Translations under genes and position numbers: made by a program | Part shown: piece by piece, positions 33,301 through 44,807 of the stretch | Layout of the letters: the number at the start of each line of letters is the position of its first letter | Numbering within the stretch: position 1 is the first letter of the stretch | Notes under the pieces: model-generated | What the model was told of the DNA's origin: nothing | Database searches by the model: none | What the model saw: only the letters and a program-made list of their open reading frames with translations | Origin: Hirsutella rhossiliensis | Lineage: Eukaryota > Ascomycota > Sordariomycetes > Hypocreales > Ophiocordycipitaceae | Length of the DNA: 64,000 bases | Reading direction: 5' to 3' | Assembly: GCF_020360975.1 (NCBI RefSeq) | Contig: NW_025408674.1 | Location: 2,790,001 to 2,854,000 of the forward strand

Positions 33301-33450
33301 CAAACTCTTTTTCTAGAGGAAGATACTTTACGGGCGTGCGGTACGATGGGGTCCTGTCGGCGAAAGAGGCTTCTCAAGCTCTAGGACTACATCGTGACCG
33401 GGTCGGCTCGAAGGTAGGGTGTGGGCCTCTTTCTTCGAGAAGAATCCTCT
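30400..33450 (-). pseudogene. pol: Pol of chromovirus 2: RT, RNase H, integrase, chromodomain; frame-broken
   Basis: RT 33377-32778 ('HAASVLFAPKPNTTARRF', 'CIDYRWMNDHLKSRITPA', and the box 'ASAYADDVLIYSD' with YADD). Connection/RNase H 32781-32027 ('AIRSFVGLCNFIRVF', 'ETDASRNATAGVLWQEQPD', 'DVITDHEALVHFS', 'VVADALSRKT') with a frame break near 32590. Integrase 31921-30803 is one long frame: zinc-binding His/Cys ('HAGQNKVIKLL', 'RNCHDCRRNK'), the core 'HVECDGKDMPKDRYGYDY', 'VWISDNAGQF' and 'GVEVTNQYLDQKLRF'. A chromodomain follows out of frame at 30660-30450 ('LEYQVLWKGCDPDETWYPA'). Breaks are single-base. Integrase residues D-D-E are present. Confidence 0.85.
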
Positions 33451-33699
33451 AGATGGGTGAGCTGGGGCGGTAGACGACTACGGACACAAGCAACATGCTC
33501 AGGGTCTTCTCCTGAGGAACGGAATGCTTTGTCCCTGGTAGGTCTTTTGATCCGGGAGACTTTAGCAACGGTTCGAGCACTAGGGACGGTCTGGTCAAGG
33601 CCGGAGCTTGGCTCGAGCTGGACTGGATCCCGGGGCATCAACGGTTCGAGTTCGTTCCACTGTTCGAATCTCTCGTGAGACTCTACTTGGCAGACCAGG

Positions 33700-35640
33700 G
33701 CGTTAATCAGGGCTTGATCTTCGGAGGCTTGGATCGAGGCGACGGAGACGAAGTCGGTAGCAGGGGCGGTCGTGAGCTGAAAACGGACAGACTTCTTGGC
33801 AGACGGAGACTTGGACTGAAACGACGGAGACGGAGTCGGTAACGGGGTCGGGACAGAGGCCGGAGGAGTTTGATCAGAGCGGCCCCAGTTCTTGTGGAGG
33901 ATCCGGTAGCGTTTCTCCTCTTTCTCGAGCAGGCGGTTCCGCCTCTCAGCGTCGGCCTGGATCTTAGGGTCGATCCGACCCGAGAGCGGGCTTGACGAGA
34001 GCTGGATCGTCGGGAGAACTTGGCGAGGGCAGGAAGATCATCTGGCCAGATGATCTGTCGGGCGGCGCAGTCAAGCAGGAGGCGCTTCTCCCGCATCCAG
34101 AAAAGACCGATAAAGATATCATGGCCACACTCAGCTATATCAAATGTCTCGTTTGCGAACGAACGGCCATCGATGACGAAAGTGGCGACCAGCTGTTTCT
34201 GGATATAGCCGGCTGGCTTTCCACGGAAGTCTTGGAGGAATCCGACTCGGGAGCTCCTTAATCTGGGCTCCGAGTCTTTGGGCGGCGGACTGGGCGAAGG
34301 TTGGGCTAACCAGCAAACGGGTTTCGGCCCGGTATCACAGAGGAGCGGGCAGGTAGGCTCACACCATCCACTTGGACTTGACTTGGCAGAGTGAATGACT
34401 TGCTAGACCTACTCGCTGTCTGTGACACCTTAGGGACCATCAAGGAGTCTTGTGATGGTCCTATTCGTTTCCGAATCTTGATCAGAGTCGTTGGCAGGGA
34501 CAGGGACGGAGGCGACACGGGAGACAGCATGGGTGCGGTCGGGACACTCGCGAGAGAGGTGCCCTGTTTTTCCACAAATAAAGCAGGTGCCATTATCCTA
34601 ATGGACCCTTTTCATCGTCGGTCAAGGCTCTGCCAGCATCACGCGAGGTGATAGGGTCGAGCCGGTCTTGTTCGGAGTCTTGGCGGTAGTCGGAGCAGTC
34701 TTAGTCGGCGCGCGGCGAGATCGGTCGGAAGAGCGGGAGTCCTGTGTCTGCCTCATACTCCTCTTCTGGCAGTGGACAGCGTCTTTAATGAACCCACAGA
34801 AAACCTCGTAGGTCACGGACTCGTCGCGGGTCTTGGTCAAGAGGCTGTTATCTAGGTTGGCCGGGATGTGCTGCCACAGGGTATGCTTCATCTGGTCCTC
34901 GGGCACACGACCGGTCGCAGTTAAGTAGTCAAATTCCGCAAGAAAGTCCACAATGTCGGTCTTCCCATTCACGGTAAACTGGAGGCGTTGCAGGCGGTCA
35001 AGAGCCTCGGAAAGCTCATTCGGATTGCCATAGGCGGACTCAAGGGCTTGATCATCTCTGCCACTCCAGAGAAGGGTCGAGTGTCAGAGGAGAAGCGGGT
35101 TTCAAGTGCTCGGCGGGCTTTTCCTCGAGCAGGTTATACAGACAGACCATCCGGCTGTTCTCAGTCCGGAAGGTTCGCACGTCTTCGTCAAATTTGTTCT
35201 TTATGCTCAGGATGAAGGAATGGAACTCGTCCTTCTTCCTGAGAACGTCGCGAGACCTTGATGCGCGATTTGGCGGCGTCGCTGTACTCGGGGTTCTTGC
35301 CCTCTGGGAAGGGGGCAAAAAGGCCAGGCAGCTTTGCCTGTTGGTCGGAAGGCCGGGCCATTTGGGCCGGCAAAAGCAGTCGAGGGCTCCCGGTGCTGTC
35401 GATTTGATTCAACAGACGGAGAGCGTTCATTTAGACGGGCCGTTAAGGCCGCATCTGTTCTCTCATCTCGCGGATGAGAGCGTCTTGGGGGTTCGGGGCA
35501 GCCATGGCTACTATTTCGGATTCAGTGGCTTGGCCAGCAAGCCGGGTGGAACGGCGAGGCTGATCCGATGGCAGGGCTTCCTCAGATATCATAGTCTCGA
35601 GGTCAGAGTCTAGGGTCGGAAATGATACCACGCGGAATCA
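33700..35640 (-). pseudogene. gag: Gag and protease region of chromovirus 2, frame-broken
   Basis: Minus strand, in shifted frames: an N-terminal segment at 35443-35631 ('PRRSTRLAGQATESEIV'), capsid blocks at 35052-35318 ('DEFHSFILSIKNKFDED', 'SRMVCLYNLLEEKPAEHL') and 34622-34972 ('DIVDFLAEFDYLTATGRV', 'MKHTLWQHIPANLDNSLL'), then a CCHC zinc knuckle 'CFICGKTGHLSREC' at about 34550-34590 in another frame. Segments from 34300 to 33700 cover the poorly conserved protease/linker region. Several one-base breaks separate these blocks. Confidence 0.8.
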
Positions 35641-35896
35641 CGGTCAGATGCCTGCACGAGCAGGGACGGTCGGAGGTCAGACGGGACGAATCCCTTGGTC
35701 GGAACGGTTGGTCGGACGACTACACACACGCGTAGTCTTGGTCGGAACGGACGTGATCTCAGCCTTGAGGATCACTTGGTCGGTGGTCGGAGTCTTGGTC
35801 GGAACGGTCAGAACGGATGCGCTGGATTTACGTCAGGCGCGTGTGACGTGAAAGCTCGGTGCCTATTTGCTTAATCGCTGGCAAGCGATCTTATTG

Positions 35897-35906
35897 AGCT
35901 TTGAGT
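35897..35906 (-). other. self-priming primer-binding site of chromovirus 2
   Basis: On the element strand ACTCAAAGCT starts two bases after the 5' LTR and is the exact reverse complement of AGCTTTGAGT inside the LTR (minus strand of 35972-35981). Same geometry as in chromovirus 1, with a different sequence. Confidence 0.75.
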
Positions 35907-35908
35907 AG

Positions 35909-36130
35909 TGTTACGGCCAGGCACATACGAGCCTTGACGGCTATAAAGATGTATTGGCACTATGAACAAAGACTCAAAGCTAAGGAGCAAGAAAGGAAGA
36001 CTAGACTACACGACCGAGCGGGCCCTTATATAGACACGAGGTCGCGCGTGGGCACGTGATGCTGCTTGGGCACGTGACACTGGTGAGGTTCTGCGCTGGC
36101 GGCTCTACGCTGGCGCCCAGGGTCGTGACA
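35909..36130 (-). repeat. 5' LTR of chromovirus 2 (element orientation)
   Basis: 222 bp. A TATATA box (36026-36034, minus strand) lies about 45 bp before the inferred RNA start at 35981, which begins AGCTTTGAGT. Confidence 0.9.
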
Positions 36131-36357
36131 GAGGGAACCCAGTTGGTCTTGTAGATAGAAAGGTGGTATGAAAATGGAATGTCCTGATGGAAAGAGAGAA
36201 ATGCCCCGTGTACAGCGGATAGGAGATACCGTTATTCATCATCAAAAAGACAAGGCTTAAATTGTCACCTTGCCAATGTCACAACCTCGCTAAAGGCACT
36301 CTGGGTCCTCGTCCCCAACAATTCTGTTGGCAACACAATCTGCCGGGGGTGGTGAAG
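36131..36357. other. short spacer, right duplication of chromovirus 2
   Basis: GAGGG at 36131-36135 is the right target duplication. The remainder is the 3' flank of the small secreted protein gene. Confidence 0.6.
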
Positions 36358-36914
36358 TCAGCACAATTTCTTACCGGTTTCCTTTGGAATATACATACCA
36401 GCACCAGCGAGAAGTTGGTTGCAAGTTCCCGTATTCTGAGGGCCAGTGTGCGACACACAGATGAGATCAAGAAGGCAGCCAAACTGTTGGCTCTGAGTGA
36501 GAGGTGTTTTTGCGTCCACGAAGTCGCGAACAGCACCCAGGGTATCCTGACAGATGCCGTTACCATCCGCTGGATTTTGCTGGGCGCTGACACAAAGCTG
36601 ATCCGCAACTGCGCTGTATTGCAATGTCAATAGAGATTCGTCAAAGGGCACTGCCATATGGGGACAGACTCAATATCCCCAACAGTCTGTTGCCCAATAA
36701 GAGCGTCTAAAGCCGGCGCGATAATGCTGCCAAGCATATTCGCGACTGGGAAAAGGGGACCCAGAGGCTGAGAGGAATGCGGGACGGGGCAAGTTGAACC
36801 GATTACTGGATGGCTTTTATTGTAAGTCGGACCCTGGGCACGCCCCTGAATGGTTGCTGGCGCAGCGAGAATTCCGGCGGCGAAGGCCATGGCGGCGGCA
36901 AAAGAGTACTTCAT
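36358..36914 (-). pseudogene. small secreted Cys-containing protein, interrupted by one frame change
   Basis: ATG at 36912-36914 starts a strong signal peptide ('MKYSFAAAMAFAAGILAAP') followed by about 65 residues rich in Gly/Pro. The frame ends at a TGA shortly after 36660, but the adjacent frame continues with coding character from 36657 ('VPFDESLLTLQYSAVADQL') through five cysteines to a stop at 36358, totalling roughly 185 residues. The switch lies at a run of four C on the coding strand (36660-36663), where one additional C would restore the frame. So it is either a fresh pseudogene or a base-call error. No known family recognised; size and signal peptide suggest an effector or surface protein. 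It lies 220 bp from chromovirus 2, so the insertion may affect its 3' end. Confidence 0.6.
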
Positions 36915-39145
36915 TTCTGCTTGGTTGAAAGATGAGTCGGAATTGCTTGGTAGATGAATGGTTGAGGTTGCTTAGCAGTGAATATTTGGTCGGGTGTGGT
37001 AAGTTATCCATTAGAGAGAAGATACTGCGATTTATATAATACCAAGACCTGGACCTGCCGCTATGCTGGAGAGCCAGCTCACATACAAGCCATCGTCGAT
37101 GACGGATCAGATGCCATGGAAGAAGGAAAGCTTGATATTGGAGGCGTTCCTGCGAAGCTAAGGAATATCCGCAACGGGAAGGAGCACGCTAACTGGTTGA
37201 TCCTACCCGGAATCAACACGCTATCGATACGCTACTACTTAGCAATTAAAGCGTCGATCTAATTCATGCTACAAACTTGCACTTGCCAGGGCCGTAAGGC
37301 ATATATAGAGACGCTATTAAGTTACACGCGGCGGTATAGAGTTTATAAGGCCCTTTCTGCCACTGTATAGCTCACAGCCCCATGATTCTTAGACTGCTAT
37401 TCTCTAGTCTCTGCCTCGCTCGTGGAGCGGTAAGCCTAGTAGATTATATATTTAGATTTTCTTCTGCTTTGTCCTACAGCTTTGCAAGACAAAGGAAGGC
37501 GAATGAAGACTACCGAGAGCACGTGGTCTAAGTCAAAGACGCTATAACATAACATCGCGCCAAGACGACTCAGGGGTCGTTGTGTTTATGACTGGAATAC
37601 GAAGTTCACGTCACTAAGAACCTGCCGGGATCGCTCAAGACGACAATTAAACGGGAAAGCCCTGTCGACACGGAACGTGAATAAAAAACCATATGGGAAT
37701 TTAAACAATAGTCCGTCAGTCCTGGCACCACTGCTCACCCAGTAATCAAATGGCCGGTTTTTCTACCTACACCTAGACCATCCACGGCTTTCCCTGCTCG
37801 CCACGCGTAGTTTCGGTTCAGCAGCGCAAGAACTCGAGTTGTCTTACAAACCTACGCAGGAAGCCGATCGTCAGGGAATAAACGAAGAGGGGGGGGGGGA
37901 GAAGAGTCGGGGAAATGGGTGTCAAAGTAGATAGAGATGGATCCGATGCCGATCGTCGGCTGCTCCGTCGGAACTTGATGCAACGCCGACTCATCCTGGC
38001 CGCCGGCTCACCAGCTCTCTGACGTCACTCGATCTAACTGCGTGCCGTGCCTGGCGGTGTGAAGGAGCACGATCTGGACAAAATTCGCAGATGCAATGCA
38101 GGCGTGGCCGTTTGGAGGCCACCCCTGAGGTATAAAACAGAGCTATTGGGACGGCTGTCGCGCAAGGCTTCGGGCCGCTGCTTGTGCTTGCCGAGCAGCT
38201 GAGCCGCCGAGCTAAGAGCCGATCTTTGTCTTTTGTCTCACACTTCTTCCTTTTGCCCTGGCCTCCTTTGTTCATGGCGCCATGAACATGTTATCTAGCT
38301 GCACTCGAACTCGCTCACGCAGCTTACGAGCCTTGTGAGGACGTTATTAGTGAATTGCTTGCGAGCAACCCACATACATATCAGTGTCTCTACGTCGTTG
38401 AAAGTACGGCGGGCCACGCCACGTCGTAGTCAACGTGGACAACTCTTACCGCAACGCTACGGTGCCGCCAAGTTCAACAGAGATTCCACCATATCCAGAA
38501 ACTAGCCAAGTTTTTAGGTGCGTGTTAGTGCTTGGGAAAGAAACTTGAGGAGTGGGTAGAGTTTCTTTGACTGTGTTTCATCTTATAACTCTTGAGACGA
38601 GACATCGTATTCTGCAGGCAAAGGCTTTCTCTTTTCTCAACATTCCTTGATCCTGGACCTGCTGCTGGGTTGAGTTCTCGCAGTAAGGTGGCTTTGAGAA
38701 TGTCCTACTAAGTCATCTTGGATTATTTGTGCCTGAATGTACATCTCCGGTCTGGCTACTAGGGCGTTAAGCTTTGCCTCGTCATATTCGCTCCAAGGCT
38801 CGAGTATGCCTTCAGCCCTCGGCTCCACACCTCGACAACGCATCTACTGCGAGGTCAATAGGTGCTTCCAGGCTCGTCCTCGTAAATCGTTGGGTTTCTT
38901 CCTCCTACACTCGCGCATCTAGCACATTGGGCCGGCCGAGGTCCTCGGTACGGTGCGCTGAATATGTCCTCTTGACGCCTTTACGTCATCGCACGCTCCG
39001 TCCAAAGAGTCGACGGCGGCTCATCGTTCCATCCCGCCCTCCTGCGCGTTAGGTATCATGTCTCGCTCCCCCCAACTCCAAACAATAGAAAAGACAAAAG
39101 CCAAGGACAAAATCCTCTCGTCGTTTCTCGTCCGCCGCGCTCGCC
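36915..39145. other. gene-poor region, no supportable gene
   Basis: About 2.2 kb. Contains the presumed promoter of the secreted-protein gene, an 11-G run near 37890-37900, and several unrelated short frames. I see no domain, RNA gene or repeat. Confidence 0.5.
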
Positions 39146-42100
39146 TTATCCCATGCCGGCCTCTGATGCCATCTTGCTCACTGAGCCCCGGTCTGGCGGC
39201 CTGTCTACCAAGTCTGCGTACCCGTCCAAGCTTGCCCCCATGACCTTGATCAAGTCGAAGATATGCGTCCCCTTGAACGTCTCCGCCCAGAGCCGCACCA
39301 CCGCGCTCGCCAGCTGCCGCAGCTTGGCCCCGTCGCTAGTTGCCATATCCATCTGCCCGGAACCTGTGCTCGGTCCTAATAGCGACGGGTCGACGGGAAC
39401 CGCAAACTCCGTCTCGTCCAGCAAGCGCCGAACCATCTCCAGCACGCCCTTTTCTTCCGGAGACGCCGGCGGATCCGGCGGCCTGATTGCCGAGAGGGCT
39501 ATAAGCCACTTGGCGAGCAACATGGCGCACTCAAAATTGCACACTACCAGCTCAGTCAGCACTTTGCCCCGGGTCAAGGAAAGAGACCGTAGGGTCCAGG
39601 GGCCACTTGCGCGATAGCTGGATGCCCCATTCCGTTGACTTGGCCCTCGCCACGTAGTTTACGCCGGCTTTCACAAGCATGGACAGCGCATGGACAGCCT
39701 GGAAAACAGCGCGGTGCAGTCTTGGGCCCCGAAGCAGCGGAGGCGTGGCGCTCAGCGCCGATGCGATCAGCGTCGAATCCCTTGTCTCCAGTGACCTCTT
39801 TGGTGCCATGTCCGCGTAGAGTCGAATATACACAAGCCGCAAGAGAGCCGTGGCGTTAAAGGTCAGCGAGCCGCTGCTCAGAGATTCCGGGCTCACGAGA
39901 TGCCCCGTCTCCGCTGCCCTCAACTGGCGACGGTGTTCGAAGCTCGTCTGCCAGACGCGCAGTGCCTGCGTCACGTCCTCCGCATCCTCGGGCTTCAGTA
40001 TCTGGCGGGTACCAAAAGGCGGGCCGGCCGCAAACGACGTCTGCTTCAAGAGGTAGACGTGCTGGATCAAGGTATGAATGAGAATATAGTAACCCAAGGA
40101 CGACAGATGCGCCGGGAGCCCCTGATTGGCTCGGTCAAATAGTCGCGAGACGGCATCATGCACGGTGATTTCGGCCACGGGTGTCGACTGTCGAAGCTCC
40201 TGCCACTGCCAGGCCGTCTCGGCGCGCCACAGTCGGGCGCGCAGGGGTAAGTAGAGATTCAGTTCCGACGTCATGAGCAGGGGAGGCATGTCGTACGCGG
40301 TGCTGCAGAGGTTAAAGAAGCAATACGCGAGGAGTTTTGTCCTGTTGGCCCCCTCCAACCTCACCCACGAGTCCCAGTCAGTAAGCATCGCCTGGCTCGC
40401 TTCAACATGCAAGCCCTCCTGGCGGATCAACATGGACAGGGTGCTCTGTAGAGACAAGGCGTCGTGGAGTATCGTCTTGGCGCCCCAGAGACCGGCCGCG
40501 AAGAGGATCAGGGCTGCTTGGATCGTTTCTAGTCGAGCTTGGGGGTTGTTGGGAGAGCTTTCGTGACAGTTGTGTCAGCAGCGCGTCTATTTTCACGGCG
40601 AGAAAGGGGCTTGACTCACTATGGTTCACGATGCGTGTCCTGGGTCGTCGGCCTTTCCGACTGTGCCGAAGCAAAGGAATGCCGGTAGCTGGTACTTGGA
40701 GACGGCCGCGTCGAGTGCGGGCTGTAGGCTGCGGCTGTCGGTAGAAGTGCGTGCACTTCTGAGCTGTGGCGTCTCCGAATCTGCTCCGCTGCCACGGCCT
40801 TGGCCGCATACCAGAGGGCATACCCCCGATTGCTCTCGAATCGATATTGAGCACCGACGGCCAGTATGGCGAGCAGCAGTTCTGGGCCAAGCTCTGCCGG
40901 CGCAAGCGTGGGAAGGTGCAGAAACGGGAGCTGCTCGTGGAATCCGGTGACGTAGCCCTCGAAAAACCTAGTGAGAGTGTGGCGAGAGGGAAAGACGAAG
41001 TCGCTTGGCAAAACTGCCGAATACTCCTCCATCCGGCTCCTGATGGAACCGTGGTCGAGGGCGGAAATGCGGAAAGATGGCGCTCGCGAAAACTCGTCGT
41101 GTGGGCGATACAATGAATCTCCGGGTTCACGAATATCTGGGGCAACAGATGCGAAGCGAGAGGGGAACTGAGACGGAGGCCTGGCAGGCGAGCGAGCCCA
41201 CGTGGCAAGTTGCTCATCCGGCTCAAAGTGCGGCGGGATAAGATGCGGCGACGCGGCCAGGTCGTCCAAGAAGAGATTATAGTCGTCGTACAGAGGCTGT
41301 GGCGGCTGCGGCGCAAACCCGGAGGAGAGGGCGTGCCGTTGATCCCCCCGCGGCCTGTCGACGTACCCTTCCATGGGCTCGCCGTAGACTTTGTCTTGAG
41401 AATGAGCAGGGTGGTCCGCCATTTCGCTCACCATTGGCTGCATAGGATTGACCTCGGTGGCCAGCGCCGCCGCATCGGACAAGACATCGAGGTTGCAGGC
41501 GACCGGCCTAGGCGTGCAGCGGAGGTCTTGGGGAATGTGTAAAGACGCGGTGCCGGGGCTCGCGGGGCCATGATGATACTGTTGTAGTTGCGGTTGATGT
41601 TGGTGCTGCTGTTGTGCTTGAAGCCGTTGTGGATGTTGCTGTTGCGGTTGTAAAGGGGGTTGGGGCGGAGGAGGCGGAGCATGAGGCCGTGCAACATCTT
41701 GGTGTGCGTTTGCCCTGCCATGGTCGTCGGAAAGAGAAGGTTTATGTGACGAGGTGACGGAGAGGGATTTTCTCGACCGACTGTTGTCTTTGCTGCCCTC
41801 ATTGAGATGCACTAGCTTCTCGTGCCTGACGAGAAGATCACTGATGTCCATATAAGTATCTTGTGGGCCCAAACGCGGTGATACAGAAGCAAGATGCGAC
41901 GAAGAATGGAGATGGATGGATCGCTTTCGGAGACATACGTGAGTAGGCAGCCGGGTGCACATGGTGAACAAGTCAACAGGCACGAGGGGGTTGAGGACGA
42001 GAGCAAGGCGCTGAACTGGGGGCGGATGGCGTATGCACTACCTCGCTGTAAGGCATTGGATGTGTGTAAGTCGAGGAGGGGGAAGAGGGGGAAGCGTGAG

Positions 42101-42435
42101 TGGTGGGAACTGGCACAAACAGGGAGGCATGGCCCAGGCAACTTACCGGCGTCCAAAAGTCTTGCCACAGCGGTCCCAGTCGCAGGAGAAGGGCTTCTCC
42201 TTGGTGTGGGTCCTCTCGTGTCGCTGAACATGCTCAACGCGTCTAGAGGACGGTGAGTCAGGCGGGCGGCAGCGGCAGAGAGGCGGCTCGGCACTGACCT
42301 GAAGCGCTTGTTGCAGTACTTGCAAGGCAGTACCTTGGGCTTCTGGTCACGGCTCTGCCCCGGTTCGGCTCTGGTCAGGGCGGCGCCGGGTGGGCGAGCA
42401 GGCAAGCCCTCGAGGGCACGGTGGCCAGGGAGCAT
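39146..42435 (-). CDS. C2H2 zinc-finger transcription factor with Fungal_trans-like middle domain
   Basis: Five exons: 42299-42435, 42147-42242, 40620-41840, 39611-40557 and 39146-39543 (about 932 residues). Introns 42243-42298, 41841-42146 and 40558-40619 are GT-AG; 39544-39610 is GC-AG (donor GCAAGT). Two C2H2 fingers span the first two junctions: 'LPCKYCNKRFR' / 'RVEHVQRHERTH' and 'FSCDWDRCGKTFGRR' / 'DLLVRHEKLVH'. Next come a Pro/Gln/His-rich stretch and, from about residue 380, a regulator domain with 'FFEGYVTGFHEQLPFLHLPT' and 'LLLAILAVGAQYRFESNRGY'. Splicing yields 'LETIQAALILFAAGLW', later 'WGIQLS' joined to 'LCNFECAMLLAKW'. The N-terminus is unresolved: 42435 is the only in-frame ATG in that open stretch, but 42473-42730 in another frame also looks coding ('NSNVFQYFAPNPNPLPLG'), so an upstream exon may exist. 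Target genes unknown. Confidence 0.82.
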
Positions 42436-43636
42436 GACGGCGGGCGCAGCAGATGACGGGCCGGGCTGCTGCCTACACCCTCTGCTTGGCGCCCAGAGGG
42501 AGGGGGTTGGGGTTCGGCGCAAAGTATTGGAAGACGTTGGAGTTGTTGGAGGAAAAGAGGAGCGAGTTGCGGGGTGCGTCGATGCCACCAACGGGCCGGA
42601 TAGGGGCGGATTGGCTTCTTGGGGGACAAAGCTGACAGTATGGGGAGGACGAGAGCGAGGAGTAGGAGGGTGGAGGCGCAGCAGCAGCAGGCAAGACGGA
42701 CGACGGCAGCTTGTCAGCCCACGACGAGGCCCTCTAAGCCTTCCGGGCGCCAACTGGCTCGAGGAAGACCGGGACGGGACGAGAAGGGCAGAGGGGCCGA
42801 CTCGGTAGCCCTCGGGGACTAGTCACCAACAGAGGGGTCCCATGGGCCAGCCAACCGGTCTGACGCGTGGCGAGGGGAGGGACGGGAGAGCGGGGGACAA
42901 GCAGCCAAGAGAGAGGGCGAATGGCGAGCAATCCCTCCGTCCGGCAACTCTGGGGGATTGCAGCTGGGGTAGGATTGGAGGCAGCCGGGAAGCAACCGCA
43001 GCGGCGGCTTGTGCCCGAAGACGGCTAGGAGGCTAAGGCCCGGCCTGTTGAGGCACGGGGGCCAGGATTGGGCGTACAAATGGCGGCCGAGGAGCGGAGA
43101 GAAGCAGGAGCCAAGGGGCGGCGGACAAGGTTCAGCCAAGGCGGGCGGGCGTCGGGGAAACGGGGAGGTGAGAAGTGAGACAGCAGGGCCCCGGGGGGAG
43201 GGGGTGCCCTTGTCTTTTCCGGTTCCCCTGTCACCCTCTCTTCCTCTAGCCTCTCTGTGTCTCTTGCCCTCTCCGTGTCTTGTGAGAGGGTGGGTTGAAC
43301 GAGCGGTGCTGTCGAGCAATTCTATTTTTACTCGACGGGGGGTCAGCGTGCAGCTTTTTGATGCCATGTAACGAAGCCAGAGTGGAGGGTCTTGCCGACC
43401 AAGATTCCGAGGGTCAATGAGCGGTGGATAGAGGCGAGAAGGCGCGGGCGAGTGGCCGAGGCTATCGTGAGCCGTTGTTCTCCGTGGGGCAGCGGAACCA
43501 AAGAATGCCCTTGTTCGGTCAATGGTTGTGATGGGCCCTCACGGGGCGATGGTCTCGTCCGCCGTATGCCCAGGGAGCTCAAGGCGACAAAGGGTGAGGA
43601 CATTCAAGAGGCAAACAACAGGGACAGAAACGTCGA

Positions 43637-43698
43637 GGTGGGCTTTGGTGGTTGGTGGTGGTTTGGTGGTGGTGGTGGTGGTGGTGGACTGGTGGTTG
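43637..43698. repeat. GGT trinucleotide microsatellite
   Basis: Interrupted (GGT)n tract; the central uninterrupted part is about eight units (about 43662-43686). Confidence 0.85.
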
Positions 43699-43956
43699 AG
43701 TGCGGTGCGGTGAAAAGGTGGGGTCGAGGAAAAATAAAAATACAAAAGAGGGCTGCTTCTCCTCCTCCCCCATGGGGTTAAAAGTCGAAAATCCGGGGTC
43801 GACTCCGCATTGGAGACGGAAGGCACGGATTAAAACGTTTCTTTTTCCTGTCTTATCTCGTTTGTCTCTCCCCCATTCTTCATCATCTCTCTCCGTTGAG
43901 TCCCGCTACAGACTCGGGCCAACCACCCCCAGGCCATCAAATGACACCCTTGGCCT

Positions 43957-43994
43957 CGAGCACTCCTCGAGCACTCCTCGAGCACTCCTCGGGC
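43957..43994. repeat. short tandem repeat, 12-bp unit
   Basis: Three to four copies of CTCGAGCACTCC in tandem, the last with a G change. Confidence 0.8.
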
Positions 43995-44807
43995 ACAGCA
44001 TTGTGTTGCCTCCAACTGCCTAATTAGGCAGTCATGACCCTTCTCGTATCGTCTCTTCATCTAGCCATGTCCGGCTCGTGATGGATGGAGCTTTGTGCCC
44101 CTGTGGCCCCTGTCGGCTGTCAACACCAGACCAGTACACGTAGCCATTCTTCAGCCTCCGCGTCATCGGCACGAGCCTTCAGAGAAATGCATGTGGGGCC
44201 GGCCCCGGCTGGCGACTGCGGCAAAAGCGGACCGTATTGCGGACCCGCAGTCCGTCGTCGGTGCCTCAGGAGTCAGGGTTCTCCGCCATCTGTTTACAAG
44301 GCCAAGGATTATCGAGCAAAATCCATCGACTTCACCTTGGACGCTTCCGTATATTCCGTTACACTCCCGGAGCATCGCCAACGTCGACATGAATCATCAT
44401 GCACTGTCGGATCCCTCGCGGCTGCCTGCATGCAGTTCCCGATACACGCCCCGGGAACCAAGTCACGTATGCACATGTAGGCCGCCGCGCCGTCATGCTC
44501 GGTCATGAGCAGACTCACCTGCTTCGCCTAGCCCGCCTATCACTTGAAGACGAGATCAAGTGGCGCTCGCCTGGCTGATCTCTCGGATATTTCCTACTGT
44601 AGATAGCGTGCTTGGGCTTCCGTACTTTAAGTCTTTCTCGACGTCCCTCTCTTTTGCCAACTTCTAAGCTTCCTAAAGACACATGCTCCTCTTGAACGTG
44701 TTCCAGCCTCGAAAGAAGTCGATATCACCATAAACTATCCGTCCGTCTCGACCACTCCTTCCTCTTCTCGGATTACTGAAAGTCGAAATTCTCCGCCTTC
44801 TCAGGTA

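Larger units (their letters stand above)
30062..36130 (-). mobile_element. Ty3/Gypsy chromovirus 2, minus orientation, identical LTRs
   Basis: A 6.07-kb element. The LTRs 30062-30283 and 35909-36130 (222 bp each) are identical as far as I can compare them. The 5-bp duplication GAGGG flanks it (30057-30061, 36131-36135). Reading from 36130 downwards: 5' LTR, primer site, gag with zinc knuckle, protease region, RT, RNase H, integrase, chromodomain, a polypurine tract (rc of 30284-30296) and 3' LTR. Identical LTRs point to a very recent insertion, yet at least eight frame breaks cross the genes, a contradiction discussed in the findings. Confidence 0.92.
42436..44807. other. long upstream region of the C2H2 factor with simple repeats
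   Basis: About 2.4 kb, GC- and CT/GA-rich, probably a long promoter/5' UTR with a possible first exon of the C2H2 gene at 42473-42730. Contains the two simple repeats listed separately. No other gene supported. Confidence 0.5.

Noticed and set aside
42436..42753. Extension of the C2H2 protein to the upstream end of its open frame
   Set aside because: The frame opens with TTG and has no other ATG; Pro/Ser/Arg content is not convincing.
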